A stretch of DNA of 64,000 bases from Lotus japonicus (lineage: Eukaryota > Streptophyta > Magnoliopsida > Fabales > Fabaceae). Below are positions 24,301 to 37,423 of this stretch, one piece after another (positions within the stretch are counted from its first letter, which is position 1; every line of letters starts with the position of its first letter). The translations under genes and the position numbers were made by a program. The notes beneath the pieces are model-generated. The model did no database searches, had not been told where the DNA came from, and was given only the letters and a program-made list of their open reading frames with translations. The stretch lies in NCBI RefSeq assembly GCF_012489685.1, contig NC_080044.1, positions 72,464,732 through 72,528,731 on the forward strand, given 5' to 3'.

Positions 24301-25693
24301 CCTCCACTAAAGATTCTAAGAGGCAGAAAGATAGTCTGTTAGCTCCACTTGGACCCCAAAGTGAAATGCCAAAATATTAGTATTGACTATTGAGCAAGGT
24401 ATCATAGTGCTCTCGTGCACCAATACAACTTAAAATATGAAAAATTTAAAAAATAAAGACTAAACATTGAGTTATTTCCTCTTGTCTTAGTTTTCCATTA
24501 TGGATGAGTGATTTCTAACATGTTTCAATAAATTTCTCTTTTCTCATAGAAAACATGGAAGCTGTTCATGAAAAAGCTTATTCCTCCATCATCCATTGAC
24601 CAAATGAAAGAATTATATATTATGTGTTTCATTTTAGATGAAATGTTTTAGAATTAATTCTGATTATAAACTGCAAGTATTATCTCTGTGCAAATTACAA
24701 AACTAAACTTGGACATAGTAGCAGATATATACAAGATCATGGGAGGGGCAGAAGAAAAATACATTTCAGAGTGAGTAGGATGGAAAAAACTAGAGGGGAT
24801 GAAATGCAATGTATGGAAGGCTTTGGAACTTACCAATTAGAAAGAATAATAAAGGTTAGTCAAGGTTCATCTTAAAAGATGTGACTTTCAAACTGGGTTG
24901 GCAAAGGGTACATTTTGACAAGGTTCTTTAGACATACCTAAAATAGATGTTTTTCTTCATAATGACCGAACAAGATCCCTATAGAAAGCTCTCACACACT
25001 ATCTAAGTATTGTATTGTTTTTATGTTTTACTCCCTCCGGTCATTTTTACAAGAAAAACTTATACAAAATCACACAAATTAAGGAAACTAATATTTTTTA
25101 TAAAATTAACTACTATGCTTAATTTCAATGATGTTTTTTTCCTTTTTACAAGAACAATCATGCTAATTATCATCAATGTTGATCATACCTATTGGGTGCT
25201 TGCAATTTCCCTCCTTATTTTTATATTGGGAATAAGTCCCTTTGCATTGGTATTGATTATTTGACTTAATTTTATAAGAGTGTTTAGTATTTTATTTTGT
25301 TAAGATGGTCATGAGGGAATTGTGCACATTCTCCGAAATTGGCACACACTTTTTTTGCTAATGTTAAAGGTCATCCGGGATTTAGGGAAAAAGATAACCA
25401 TGTTTATAAGGACTTGGATTTTGACGGGGGAGAAACTAAACATGGTGTTTAGGTGGGTAGAGACTTTTATTTTTGTTGCTTTACATAAACAAGTACTGAG
25501 TTTCTTTTTTATATTACTAATTTTATCTTTTATTTACTACGAAAAATAATCACCTTCAAATTTAATGTTCTCTCCGTTCTCAAACTAATTACCATAGGTT
25601 CTTTCATTAATTTAGATCAAATTAAAATAAATGGGCAAGAAGAGGCATGCCATTTGAAGGCTCTTGGAATTATAAAACATAGTTTCTATAAAA
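21350..25693. other. Intergenic, including probable ERF promoter and a MITE relic
   Basis: About 4.3 kb without a recognised gene. The first few hundred bases are the presumed promoter/leader of the minus-strand ERF. At 22285-22390 lies a diverged copy of the small repeat at 32856-32982 (shared: ATTTTCATCC, AAAGTGAGTGCTAAC). At about 24190-24360, reverse strand, a weak SINE-like unit has a possible B box (AGATTCAAACTC). Development-controlling genes often have long flanks, but no specific element can be named. Confidence 0.4.
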
Positions 25694-25701
25694 GCTATAT
25701 A

Positions 25702-26604
25702 CATTGGCGGATCCAGGACCCCGGTCAGGAGATTCAAATTTTTCACATGAACACATCGGTAAAAATATAATTAAAAACAACTTTAATATGTTTATACATC
25801 AGAAATTATACAAGTCATAGTTGTCCTCTAGGTGATTTTATATTATGAAATCGTTGAACAATTTACATTAACAGTAGCGATCATTTTCTCCCCTCAATCG
25901 AAAGAAAACTGAATAAAGTTAAATCTTACATAAAACTCGCAGAAATATATAAAAGCGACTTTCTCTTATTATTTTACTTATTAATGAAAATAGCAGCCCA
26001 AATAAGTAAAAACAGAGGAAAAAGTATCCGTCACTTAAAATTTTGTATCTGCAAATATTTATGTATATATGCACATGTATATGTATGTATGATTCGTTAA
26101 TATTTATGTATATATGCACATGCAAAATATCTTAGTTTAAATTGACCAACTGAGGTGAGAAATCTAAACTGAAAAACACCAGAAAAATATATTATTCTCA
26201 TTGAACGTTTCCAATTCAGTAAAGATCAGATAAATAAATAATTTGATTGTCTTCAAGAATTAAGTAACTAACTCGAAACAGAAAAATTGAATAAAGGAAG
26301 CATAATTTGAGATTGAACTATTTTGCATACGATGATTCTGATTGCAGTTCTCACATCTCAGTTGTGTGAGACTTAGGGTAGCGAGAGAAAGAGGATGAGT
26401 GGCTGAGTGCGTGTGTATGCGAGAGAGTGAGAGGAATAAGTGATGGTAAGTCTTTAGTGCAAATAGGTGCAAAACTTAATCTGCTAATATAATTTAAAAA
26501 TTTCAAGGGGTTCAAAAAATATATTATATAGGGATGTAAGTGAAAAAAAAATTTGTTCAGAGGGTTCAGTTGAACCCCCTCACTTACAAGTAGATCCGCC
26601 CATG
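25702..26604. mobile_element. hAT-type non-autonomous element, 903 bp
   Basis: The 12-base terminal inverted repeats CATTGGCGGATC / GATCCGCCCATG differ at one position. A perfect 8-bp target duplication, GCTATATA, flanks it at 25694-25701 and 26605-26612. The inside is AT-rich with no transposase. Near both ends sit short GGACCCCGG / TTGAACCCCC motifs in opposite orientation. A direct repeat of about 40 bp (TATTTATGTATATATGCACA) occurs at about 26055-26122. Assignment to hAT rests on duplication length and CA-starting termini. Confidence 0.82.
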
Positions 26605-26612
26605 GCTATATA

Positions 26613-28011
26613 ACTAATAATTTTTTTAGTTTGGACTTTTATATTAAGCCTACATAAAGTTATAATTAAGCTTAGAAAATGTTGTCAGCCTAACAAGGTT
26701 CGGACTTGTACAGAGTCCATCAATGGGTGTTTTACTTAATTTTAGGCAAACTGGGTCGACATGAGCCTATCACATTAGCATTACACGCTATTCTTTAAGG
26801 GGAAGCTCGTGACATAAAAATGAGAAACCTTTATATTTTCATCATGTTTGAAACTTTGAATCATTTGATATATTTCTCATTGTGAGAGATTAGTTTCTTT
26901 TCCATCATGTTTCTCATTTGATATGCTTCTCTCATTGTCACATGGTGTACTCTTTTGGTTGTCCCTTTCCTTTCCTTGTTGAGCTTTTCTTGTTGTCTCT
27001 TTGTTTCCATTGCTTTGTTTTAGAGTTTCATTTCATTTGGCCTCTGATTTTGTTATCCTATTGGTTTGGTTGCCACAAGTTCATTCTTATGTAGCACTTA
27101 GATGATATTTTTTAGTTGGTTCTAGTTTGTAAAACTTAAAATTAAAAGAGTCATGAGAAGGGAAAAAGATAAATTTTCATTAAAGAAATTGCTTTAAAGA
27201 AGAGTGATATGAGTGTTGAGTGTCTTAAAGAAAATTGAAAAAAAAAAAATAGTAATTCATTGCTTGCTTTTTCTTTCATTTTGTTCATTTTTTTTTTCTT
27301 CATTTCACTTTTTACATTTGTATTGATTATCTATTTTTGTACATTTGTATATTTTTCTATTGCTTTTTTTTTCTTGTATAGTTTGTGTTTAGGAATAAAA
27401 CCTTGTACTTTATAGATACATTCTATTAGGTTTTTAGTTTTGTTCATTTTTCTTTTCATCTCTTATTTAGGACTTTGCTTTCTTGCCTCATAATCTTCAT
27501 GATGGCAGATACTAAGCATACACATGATATTTGTTCTTGCCTCATTCTATACACTTACTATACTATAATCAATGTATCATAAAGCTTCACATCACATCAA
27601 AAATAAAATTCAACACTCACATAGTTCCTATAAATGATAAATCAATTTAGGTTTCAAACTCAGCATAACGATTGAATATACAGTAGAAAATTACGATCAG
27701 ACTATCAATGAGAATATGAACAAAAACAATTTTCTTTAATTTTTATTTCCGATCAATCCAACTCAAACAAAATTAAAATAAAATAAAAACCACATGTGAC
27801 ATTACTCCAAGTGAAACAAAACATTTGTTTTAGATTAAGGTTAAGATTAAGATAAGATATTGCATAGGTATAGGTAGAAGGAAAAGAGACATGTTGGAGT
27901 AAAAGGTTGCATATTTTTCATGTCTGGTTACAAGATCGGATCAAAACTGAGTAACGTGGTGAAACCATCAACTTGGAGTCTTAGAGATCCTTACTCACAC
28001 CCACTACGGCC
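26613..28011. other. Intergenic and presumed TON2 promoter/leader
   Basis: T-rich and A-rich stretches (27240-27480) with no coding content. The last 100-200 bp before 28012 are likely the TON2 leader. Confidence 0.4.
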
Positions 28012-31000
28012 ATGTACAGCGACGGCGAAACTCAAGATGCTTCCCTGAGGAAAATCCCACCGGCTTCCTCCATGCCGTGGGCCCGCAATCTCCGCCGTTT
28101 CATCGGATCCGGTGCCGGCCTCGGCTCCGAAGCCTTGATGGGTTCGTATCCCCTCCCTCTCTCTTTCTGAAGCTTTGAGATTCGATTTTGTTACCATTTA
28201 CTATTTGCAATTTGCCCTAATTCTGAAAATGATTCTTTCAAAGTTGAATGCTTCATTGCATGGTGGAACTGTAATTTGCGGAACTTGACAACCCCATTTT
28301 GTTTTTTTACTTCAATTTGTAGAGCTTGAAACAAAGAGAATTTTGCTTGACATTTTTAAGGAAAAGCAGAAGAAAAGCGCTGAAGCCAGTACAATTCCAA
28401 GTTTCTACAAGAAGGTATGTGAAAGCATTGCTTGTTCATACTGATTTTGGTATGTTTCATCCACTTATTAAGGGTAGGGTCAATTTTTAGCATCCTTCAC
28501 TGTATTGTATTTCCTGAGCCTTTCATCCATTACCATGAAGTTTTGTTATTTCTTATGCTAGACTTGTTCATTAGAATTAGTGTTGGTGGACTCATGAAGG
28601 CACAGCACTGCGTTGAAGACTTGGTGATCTATAAAATTTAGCTTATTTTAGTTTCTACAAGGATGTGCACTTTTATGTGGCCTTTGTATTTCTTCTCAGT
28701 GTTTCTGTATGAATGAATATGCCTGTTCTAATTAGTTTAAGTACCTGCTGCCGGTCCATCAAGTCCCTTTCAAAAGCAATAACACGCAGATTGACTGTAT
28801 TTGCTTGATTGAATTTGAATTAGATAACTGCTAATGCCATATAGTTGTACTTGAACATGTGCCCTAATATCTAGAGCAGATTGTTACATGTTGTATATCT
28901 CTATGGGTCATTTTGTCCATTGTAATGGATTGTATAGGATAGTTTTATAAATGTTTGAACTCTGGAATTGGATTTCTTTGGCATTCATGCAAGACACTTC
29001 AAGTTCGGTCTGTAATTTGAATATTGATTTAGGCCTCATCTTCATCCAGAAACCTGAAGAAGGATCAATAAGTCATAGAGTTCAGAGATTGGCAAAGTAT
29101 CGTTTTCTAAAGGTTCCATTTTCTGGCTTACCCCTTTGTTGGTTATATGTACCTAACATATTTCTCTCAATTGATGAGATTTCTCGTACATTCAACAGAA
29201 ACAATCAGATCTTTTGCTGAATGCTGATGATTTGGATGCAATGTGGGTGTGCTTAAGGGAAAACTGTGTGATTGATGATGCAACTGGTGCAGAAAAGGTT
29301 AACCACTTTCACTATGTGTTCATCTCAATTGCTTATTTCATGTTAAATAGGTGATACAAAGTTCATACTGTTCATCTAATTAAGAATATGACACCGCTAA
29401 GGTTTCTTCCTTGCAATTTGTTTATTATGGATGATGCTTTCTTTTAGTTGTTGCTTGTCTTTTTTAGCTCTACTCTATTTTCACTGCATCCTGATGCATC
29501 CTTCAAATTTTTCTTACAGATGAATTATGAAGACTTTTGCCACATTGCCTCTGTATGTACTGAGCAAATAGGTCCTAAATGCCGACGCTTCTTTAGTCCT
29601 TCAAACTTCATGAAGTTTGAGAAAGATGAGCAGGGAAGAATTGCCATTCTACCCTTTTACCTCTATGTGATGCGTACGGTAGGTCACCTACCAATTTTTA
29701 CTATTTAGTGATATTGCTGTTTAGTTCTCCTGAATACATATTTAAACATGTGGCTGTGTTTTGCTTGCTTGCATCTTGAACGTGATGAATCTATCAAATG
29801 TTTAGCAGCTACCTAATGATTATGGTTGTGCAGGTTTCACTTACACAGGCTAGGATTGATATGAGTGAGCTCGATGAGGATTCTGATGGTTTCCTTCAGC
29901 CACATGTATGGATTGCTGTTTCGATTAAGCTTCCAATTGTTTAAATTTATAGTTTGGTGTCTCTGTTCATTGTATTATACATATTTATAGAAAATAGTCG
30001 CTCCTTTGATGGAATTTTATAATTACTAATTCCTCGCATAGCAACATTTCACCTAACCAACTATCTTGTATGGAATGGTATCATGTGTTTCACTCGTTAT
30101 TATGGCTATATAGCCTATATTTTATGGGCATATATATAGTGCTTACGTCCCAACCTTAATTTGACTGTTAGTTACTACCTTTCTCGCTCCTTTAGATTTT
30201 TTTGAGAATTCAATCATTTGGATTATTTTCCTTAGTGTGCTCAATATGAAGCTGGGAAGCAAACTGTGTTTAAACAGTTTCTCATTTATATTTTCCATTG
30301 CTTTTCAGGAAATGGAGGCCTATATACGAGGTCTTATTCCCAACTTGGCACAATTACGTGATATGCCATCAGCCTTTGTTCAAATGTATTGTCGTATTGC
30401 TGCACACAAATTCTTCTTCTTTTGTGATCCTCATAGACGAGGTTTGCATGGCTGATTCTCATAACTGATAGTTTCGTCCTGTTTTATGGTCATATTATCC
30501 TCTATTTGGACCTGTTTATCACAACAAAAGATATGTTTTACTTCCCTTAAGTTTTAAAATAATTAAATAGAAATTTATTGAAGTAAAACCAAATGGAGTA
30601 TAATCCATATTGCAGTTTTCCAAGAAAACACGTTCTCTATTTTTTAATAAAAAACTTAGGGAAATTGAGGACTGATTATATAAATTACTACTTGTCAATG
30701 TTTTCGTGGTAATTCATAAATTGTCACAACTCACATTTATATTAGTTAATATTCATCTAGAAATATATAATCCGAATGACACCAGAAAGCTAATAAATCT
30801 TCAGACATGAATAAATCTTCAGACGCGAAAATCCAAGTACCTAAACATATTTGCAACTGCAATATTACTGGATCATCTAGTCAACATTAGTTTTTTTTAC
30901 GTTCAAAATCTTACATATGCTGCAATCATGAGAAAAAATGAAACCTTAATGAAACATGAACTCCCTAAATACTTTCTTGTAGAAGGCCCTGTCCCATCTT

Positions 31001-31245
31001 ACAGGATTTCATCAAATAAAAGTTCTTGATGCACATTTGCCTGATTCAACTTTCAGCTGATGCAGAATATTTTTACCCATCTAGTATTATCTAAGTCTAA
31101 TAATTACTTTTTTTTTTGACCTTGCAGGAAAAGCTTGCATCAAGAAAGTGTTGCTTAGTAATTGTCTCCAGGAACTAATGGAGCTTCACCAGGTAGATTA
31201 TATAAGAAGTTTTCTTAATATCGTTAAAACCAAATATCATGATAT

Positions 31246-31287
<42 letters not shown>

Positions 31288-33288
31288 GGTTCCTCTTATC
31301 TAGGATTTCCTGGTGCTTATCTTTTTACACATTATTCACCGCACACGACCTTTTTTGCTTTATTTTTAAATTAACTATGAACTGTATTTTGGTGTGTCTC
31401 TTTATTGGCTTTGACTTGTAGCTCTATGCTGAGTATGCTGTTTTGTATTTCAGGAAAGCGAAGAAGAAGTTACAGACACAGAACAAGCTGAAAATTGGTT
31501 CTCTTTGACTTCTGCTCAACGAATATGTGGTAGGTATCTTACATAGTTCAGGTTTCAAGACTCATTTACCTCCTGGTTCTGGTTCACTTTACTTCCATCT
31601 TTGCCTGATTGTAATACGATTGGATGTGTGGCGTTTGGTGTTTTCTCATTAAATAAATACTTCACTTTCTACTAACGATGTGTTCATGTTATCTTTTTAT
31701 TTATTTTTTCTAATTAGAGAGTTCAGGAGCTCTCAAATATTGCTGTTATTTTTTTTTCCCTTCATATAGTTCTCTTAAATCCGTTTACAGCATTGCTGGT
31801 ACAACACTGATATCAGTAGTTTTATTTAAATACTATAGTTTCTCCTTTTCATTCTGTTTAATCCAGTCCAGTTCCTTTCACTGTACGTCAACAGCCCTCA
31901 ATTTCATGATGACTTGAAGTATAGATTAAACTATTTCTCATCAGTTTGTGTGTCCTTAATTTTTCTGTAGACATGTTTCTTGCCCTTGATAAAGATGCAA
32001 ATGGGACATTAAGCAAGCAGGAGCTACGAGAATATGCAGATGGGACCCTAACTGAGATTTTTATTGAGAGAGGTATAAATTATTACCATTTTTCTGTTAT
32101 GGTGTATCTTTTGGCTAGTCAACATATTTTGTGCATTCCAAAGTGCTACTTTCCTAACTGTCCATGGTCATAATAAAGCCATGGTTACTGTTATTGTATG
32201 TTCTCTGTTCTACTTCTACTGTGATATAGTTTGACTGCTGGATTGCAACATCATTTCAGGCTAGTTTAGGAAAGTGTGTAGTGTAATTTGTCATTTATAG
32301 AATTATAGTTTGATATTCATTGCCTTTCCCCTCCGTTTAAATAAGAATAAATAAGTAAATGTGCTCCCTGCAGTATATGATGAACATGTTCGCCGTGGAA
32401 AGACTGGTGGCGGGAATTCCCGAGAAATGGATTTTGAGAGTTTCTTGGACTTTGTTCTGGCTTTAGAAAACAAAGACACCCCAGAAGGCATGACATACTT
32501 GTTTCGGTGCCTTGATCTTCAAGGAAGGGGTTACCTTACAACAGCTGACATTCACTCCCTTTTCAGGTAAACTATCATGCTGTTGATACACCTACCTATT
32601 GGTATTTAGTATTTACCCCTATCTTTTGATTAGTGTTTGTTTTCTAAACAAGTGAATACAATTATTGGAAGAATAGAAGGGAGCATCCATATGCTGAGAT
32701 GTTACCTGATACAGTCTTCCTATAGAAAAAAAAAACTGTTGTTTTCCTGCTTGTAGTGCTTGAGCAAGTCCTACAAGTCTCAAATAGACAGTGACATTAC
32801 TTAGACGATAGAACCCTAGGAGTTTTCAATGCCTCTGAACTAACAATTTGATTAGTGTTTGGATACCAATTAAGTGCTATGTAAATGGACTTTCATCCCA
32901 ATCAAGAAGAGAAGTTTCATTCACTTTGTCTCGAAGTGAGTGCTGACATATGTTAACACTGATGTTAACTAGTATCCAAACAGCGCCATAGTAATCTTAT
33001 AATTTGACATTATTATGTCTCACTAACTAGTGTTTTTTAATGTAAAAAAACAGAGATGTACACCATAAGTGGATTGAGGGTGGCAACTATGAACTTTGTA
33101 TTGAAGATGTACGTGATGAAATCTGGGACATGGTTAAGCCAGCAGATCCTCTCAAGATAACATTGGCTGATCTATTAGCCTGCAAGCAGGGAGGAACAGT
33201 AGCCAGCATGCTCATAGATGTGCGTGGTTTCTGGGCTCATGACAACAGAGAAAATCTTCTCCAGGAAGAAGAACCGGAGGAAGAATAA
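28012..33288 (+). CDS. TON2: TONNEAU2/FASS, PP2A regulatory subunit B''
   Basis: 472-aa regulatory subunit that brings protein phosphatase 2A to cortical microtubules (TON1-TRM-PP2A complex) and is needed for the preprophase band. Twelve exons: 28012-28141, 28323-28414, 29050-29112, 29199-29297, 29520-29678, 29834-29905, 30309-30441, 31128-31192, 31454-31529, 31971-32072, 32374-32566 and 33054-33288. The start MYSDGETQDASLRKIP and the body are near-identical to the plant TON2 family, as I recall it. Two EF-hand-like loops lie at about residues 195-206 (DEDSDGFLQPHE) and 303-314 (DKDANGTLSKQE). An acidic tail ends in EEEPEEE. Length agrees with the Arabidopsis protein (about 480 aa). Nothing is broken; introns carry a (TC)n run and a small MITE. 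Confidence 0.96.
31249..31283. repeat. (TC)n microsatellite in TON2 intron 8
   Basis: About 17 uninterrupted TC units lie between exons 8 and 9. It is likely length-variable. Confidence 0.95.
32856..32982. mobile_element. Small MITE in TON2 intron 11
   Basis: Terminal inverted repeat TGTTTGGATAC / GTATCCAAACA with a 105-bp interior. A related, diverged copy lacking clear termini lies at 22285-22390. No target duplication could be defined. Confidence 0.6.
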
Positions 33289-34648
33289 CTGGTCCGGGAG
33301 ATGCTAGCAGAAAACGGCTGTCAATCAACCTAAATCCTCACAAGATGTAACCTATCATGTGTGTAGTGTGAAATTAGTTGTGTTTATCAGCATATTAACT
33401 GACAAATCACCAAAAAAAGTGTATCTTACCATTGGTTCGATTCGAGGTTCGAACTTAAACTTATTAATGCTAATGCTTGTTATGATTGGATATAAATTAA
33501 TAATATTGTTTTATTATCTGTGCTGATTGATGTTCAATACCTTCTTCGTTTGCCTTGAGTTTTGACTTCAAGGAGAATTAAAGAATAAAATAAAATGACA
33601 AAATTGACTAAAATAATCTAAATTTGTGATCGGAGTAAATACAAATTAAACGCATAAATCATTGGTTATAAGTGCTTTGATAACAATAAGCCTTACAGAT
33701 TATACGAACAAACTCATATTTTGAAGTAGTCTTGTCCAGTGGACGCTAGGCCCTCCTAATACCTATGAGGCTGTAAGTGTCAAGATGGACCGTGGACGTG
33801 GATGTTCACCAAAGGCTACATTTTACAACTTATCCAACCTGAGTTTGAGTCAAAATAACGTGGAACCAAACCCACATTTAGTCTGCTCCCAATACTATCA
33901 CTAAGCCAGTGGTACCAATACAAACTCTGAATGATTAGCATTTCATCCCCTTGATTTGTACCAGTCATGTATATTTCAGCCATAGAGGGAGGAAATCAAA
34001 GGGAAAGTGAAAATCAGCATCATATCAAAGCATGTATCGTGTTCAAATGTATTTGACATTGCCAACCGGTATGTTATATTATGAATTTACTCAAAAGGTG
34101 AAGATGAAAAAGATGTTATAGGAATGGGGGTACCTCAAATCCTGTAAAAACCCCAATCCCAATTCCTGTAAGAATTCAAATATACATGAACTGGGATCTA
34201 TGTACTCCAAGAGTAACACTTGTCTGAATTAGTCTGTTTAATAATCACTTATATTTCCTGTATGTGTATTCACAAGTTGAGGATGAAGGCATGCTTGATC
34301 TACATCAGAGTGAGTGAAAAGGTAAGAAGTGGTTGCGGAAGAAAGGGTACCAAGAGCTGCACAGCCTTCAAACACATTGGACAATCATGACCTGAATCAC
34401 TGGCCAGACTACCTAACTCACCATCTCCAATCACCTTATCATGGCCACTGCTCCATCCCTGAAAAGATGCCTTGTGCATATTGAAAGCAGAAGCAATACA
34501 AGCCCAAGTCATAGCTATCATGTGCCTCATTTCCCCAATCATGGAGGAATTAAGTGTCTGTTTAGTTTCCCGTTTGCATCCACGGAGAAACAAGATTTTG
34601 CCACATTGACTCAAGTAGAATTCAACAAAAATCCAAACATACATTAAA
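33289..34648. other. Intergenic between TON2 and the convergent PPR gene
   Basis: It contains the 3' UTRs of two genes pointing towards each other. The stretch 33720-33915 is less AT-rich and looks repeat-like, but no termini or family were recognised. Minus-strand frames below 34648 do not extend the PPR protein. Confidence 0.4.
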
Positions 34649-36388
34649 TTAGTTGAGTGATACACGTTGTGTCCAACTACATCCTGGTGTCTTGATGACA
34701 TTTTTTCCCTTGACACCCATTCTCAACTTCTTGGCATCATCCCATCTTCCTAAATTAGCATAAATGCTAGAAAGAAGAGAATAATAACCGACTGTATCAC
34801 TCTCCAGCTTAATGCAATGCTGGACAGCTATTTCCCCAAGCTCCACATTGTTGTGTAATCTGCAGGCAAGTAGCAGAGCTCCCCAAACATCAGCATTTGG
34901 TTGCGTTGGCATATTGATTATGAGCTCATATGCTTCATCCAGCCATCCAGCCCTGCCTAAGAGATCAACCATGATTCCATAGTGATCAACTAAAGGCACA
35001 AGTCCATTGTCCTTCATCGAGTTAAAGCACCAGTAACCTTCTTCAACCAATCCAGCATGATTGTAGGCAGTTAGAATTCCAGTGTAGGTGACTAAATTAG
35101 GGCCAATATTCTCTCCAAGCATCTGTTCAAATAACTTGATTGCATCAGATGCCCTTCCATTGATTCCAAATCCGTAGATCATCGCAGAATATGCAACCAA
35201 GTCCCTCTTCCTAAGGCCATGGAAAAGCTCATATGCCTTGTCTATGCTTCCAGACTTCGCATACAAGTCAACTAAAGCAGTAGCCAAATGATCATCTAAA
35301 ACAACTCCAAAGTCATTGATGTGTGACTCAATCCAGCGCCAATGTTCAAGATCCCCCAATTGTGAACATGCTGATATGACACTAGCCAAAGTCATCTTAT
35401 CTGGATGTACATTGATTTCAGGTTTAAGCATGTAATTAAATAGTTCAAGAGCTTCCTTGGGTTTGCTATTTTGAGCATAACAAGCTATCATAGCATTATA
35501 TGAAAGCAAATCTTTCTCATCCATCTGGTCAAAGAGCTTATGAGCAGAGTCAACATCCCCACTCTTTGAATACCCTGCAATCATTGTTATCAAAGAGACA
35601 CTGTTTCGCTTCGGCATTGCATCAAAAACTTCTCTTGCTGACAATATGCTTCCAGAGTCAATGTAACCAGCAATCATTGTATTCCAGGAGGCCAGGTTTC
35701 TCTCCGGCATTTTCTGAAACAAAGAGTTGGCCTGATCCATGTTTCCTGCTTTAGAATATCCAGAGATCATAGAGTTCCAAGATATAACATCCTTCCCAGG
35801 AATCTTATCAAAAAGATGTTGAGCCTCATCTAAGTCACCTGCTTTTAGATACCCAGATAACAGAGAATTCCAAGAAACCACATTTTTCTCCGCCATTTCA
35901 TCGAACACCTTCCGTGCAGTCCCCACATCACCCATCTTTGAATACAAATCAAGAAGGGCTGTTTGCACATAAACACAAGTATCATATCCCAAAACATGAA
36001 CTTGCCCATGAATTGATACACCACCTAACTTATCCTGAATCCTAGCACATGACTTGAGAGCAGAGGATATAGCATGTGAAGTTGGACACAGCCCCATCCT
36101 CTGCATTTGAACATAGAGAGAAACAGCTTCAATGAATTGACCCTTTTGAGAGAAGAACCGGATCACACAACCCCATGAGAAGGAATCTGGATTGTGCAGG
36201 TGGTGAAGAATTGAGTGGACATAGTGTGACAGAGCTTTGTAGTTGTTGACATCCCAGAGAAGAATGTGATGGATGAAAAGAGGTTCCAAGTGGTGAAGAC
36301 CATTGATCAAGATGTGGGCATGGATTTGTTTTGCATGGTTCAGAGTTGAACATTTTTTCATCAAGGTTGTCAATTTGGTAGCTACCAT
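34649..36388 (-). CDS. PLS-type pentatricopeptide repeat protein with E motif
   Basis: Intronless, 579 aa. PPR proteins bind organellar RNA; the PLS class with C-terminal E motifs usually serves C-to-U editing. The N-terminus (TLMKKCSTLNHAKQIHAHIL) is typical of the class. About a dozen repeats follow with the alternating pattern, for example NVVSWNSLLSGYLKAGDLDEA, DVISWNSMISGYSKAGNMDQA and DLVAYSAMIYGFGINGRASDA written here only in part: NVVSWNSLLSGYLKAG, DVISWNSMISGYSKAG, DLVAYSAMIYGFGING. The C-terminus has the E motif (VWGALLLACRLHNNVELGE) and ends KTPGCSWTQRVSLN, with no DYW deaminase domain. It therefore would need a partner in trans if it acts in editing. It resembles At4g22760-like proteins. 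The organelle is not clear, since the N-terminal presequence is weak. Confidence 0.93.
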   Translation of the reverse strand: MVATKLTTLMKKCSTLNHAKQIHAHILINGLHHLEPLFIHHILLWDVNNYKALSHYVHSILHHLHNPDSFSWGCVIRFFSQKGQFIEAVSLYVQMQRMGLCPTSHAISSALKSCARIQDKLGGVSIHGQVHVLGYDTCVYVQTALLDLYSKMGDVGTARKVFDEMAEKNVVSWNSLLSGYLKAGDLDEAQHLFDKIPGKDVISWNSMISGYSKAGNMDQANSLFQKMPERNLASWNTMIAGYIDSGSILSAREVFDAMPKRNSVSLITMIAGYSKSGDVDSAHKLFDQMDEKDLLSYNAMIACYAQNSKPKEALELFNYMLKPEINVHPDKMTLASVISACSQLGDLEHWRWIESHINDFGVVLDDHLATALVDLYAKSGSIDKAYELFHGLRKRDLVAYSAMIYGFGINGRASDAIKLFEQMLGENIGPNLVTYTGILTAYNHAGLVEEGYWCFNSMKDNGLVPLVDHYGIMVDLLGRAGWLDEAYELIINMPTQPNADVWGALLLACRLHNNVELGEIAVQHCIKLESDTVGYYSLLSSIYANLGRWDDAKKLRMGVKGKNVIKTPGCSWTQRVSLN

Positions 36389-36667
36389 TTAAGCTTTTTA
36401 GTTTCCTGTTTTCTTAAAGAAATGAAACTTGAATGCATACCCAAGCTGAAATGCTTGTATTGTTTTTTATCCTTGCTTTGCTTCCTCACAATCCCTTTGA
36501 CTAGAAGCTCTCAACAAACACTGATATCCAACAGCAATTTATCAGAGCAATTGTTGACATTTCACTTGATCATGGTTGTTGTTGTATAGAGAATGAATCC
36601 TCCCATGTAACAATTTTTCATATGATGCACACTTGAAAGGTTATAGAAGCTGGATTATTCCCATGCA

Positions 36668-37190
36668 TAAGGATGGCAATGGGTAGGGTCTGGGTACTAT
36701 AATACCCATCCCCAAACGCGCGTTTTAAAAAATTACCCGTACCCGTCCCCATACCCGCGTGGGTAGCAACTTGAATGCCCGTCTCCGTACCCTCTGGGTA
36801 CCTATATGCCCGTACCCGTGCCCATTACCCGCAATTTAGCTAACCAAAATATATTTTTCACTATTTTTGTTAATAGAAAACAAAAAATACAACTAACTTT
36901 TTAAATAAAAAACACTAATATAAATACAAAAGATTATCTACGTAACAAATAAAATCATTCAACTAAGAATATATTTTTTTAGAACGAATAATCAAGAAAA
37001 ATATAACTTAATTTTTAATTTTGAATTTATAATATAGTCCTAAAGTTGTAGGTTATTAACTTCCTAATTTTAAAAATAAGTGAGAGTAAATTAGCAATGA
37101 TTATGAATACTTTAAATAGTCACTTATTTTTTAAAATAATTAAGTTTGAAAGCTATAGGTTAAGTTGATTTGTTCATATAATACTAAAAA

Positions 37191-37230
<40 letters not shown>

Positions 37231-37423
37231 TGTGTGTGCGGGTATGGGGCGGGTTGGGTACTATAGTACTCATACCTATAGTACCCAACCCGCCCCATAC
37301 CCATTATTTTTTGCGGGTAATTACTCATATCCAACCCCATACCCATTTAGCGGGTTTTTACCCTACCCATAGTGGGTATTTTTTGCGGGTACCCTATGGG
37401 TCCAAGACCCATTGCCATCCCTA
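36668..37423. mobile_element. hAT-type non-autonomous element (MITE), 756 bp
   Basis: Termini TAAGGATGGCAATGGG / CCCATTGCCATCCCTA differ at one position. An exact 8-bp duplication, CCCATGCA, flanks it at 36660-36667 and 37424-37431. Subterminal arrays of ACCCGTACCCG-like units (36735-36835) and their complement (37235-37400) flank an AT-rich core with (TAA)n at 37191-37230. No transposase. It lies 280 bp upstream of the PPR start codon. Confidence 0.93.
37191..37230. repeat. (TAA)n microsatellite inside the hAT element
   Basis: About 13 units of AAT/TAA. It sits in the AT-rich core of the element at 36668. Confidence 0.95.

Noticed and set aside
24190..24360. Reverse-strand SINE
   Set aside because: Only a B-box-like motif is convincing; no tail or duplication was seen, so it was not listed as a feature.
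25702..26604. Reading this element as a solo LTR (TGGCGG...CGCCCA)
   Set aside because: No 5-bp duplication fits those borders, whereas shifting the borders gives a perfect 8-bp duplication and better inverted termini.
34300..34716. 138-aa minus-strand frame overlapping the PPR stop region
   Set aside because: It is out of frame with the PPR gene, lacks family resemblance, and lies in presumed 3' UTR.
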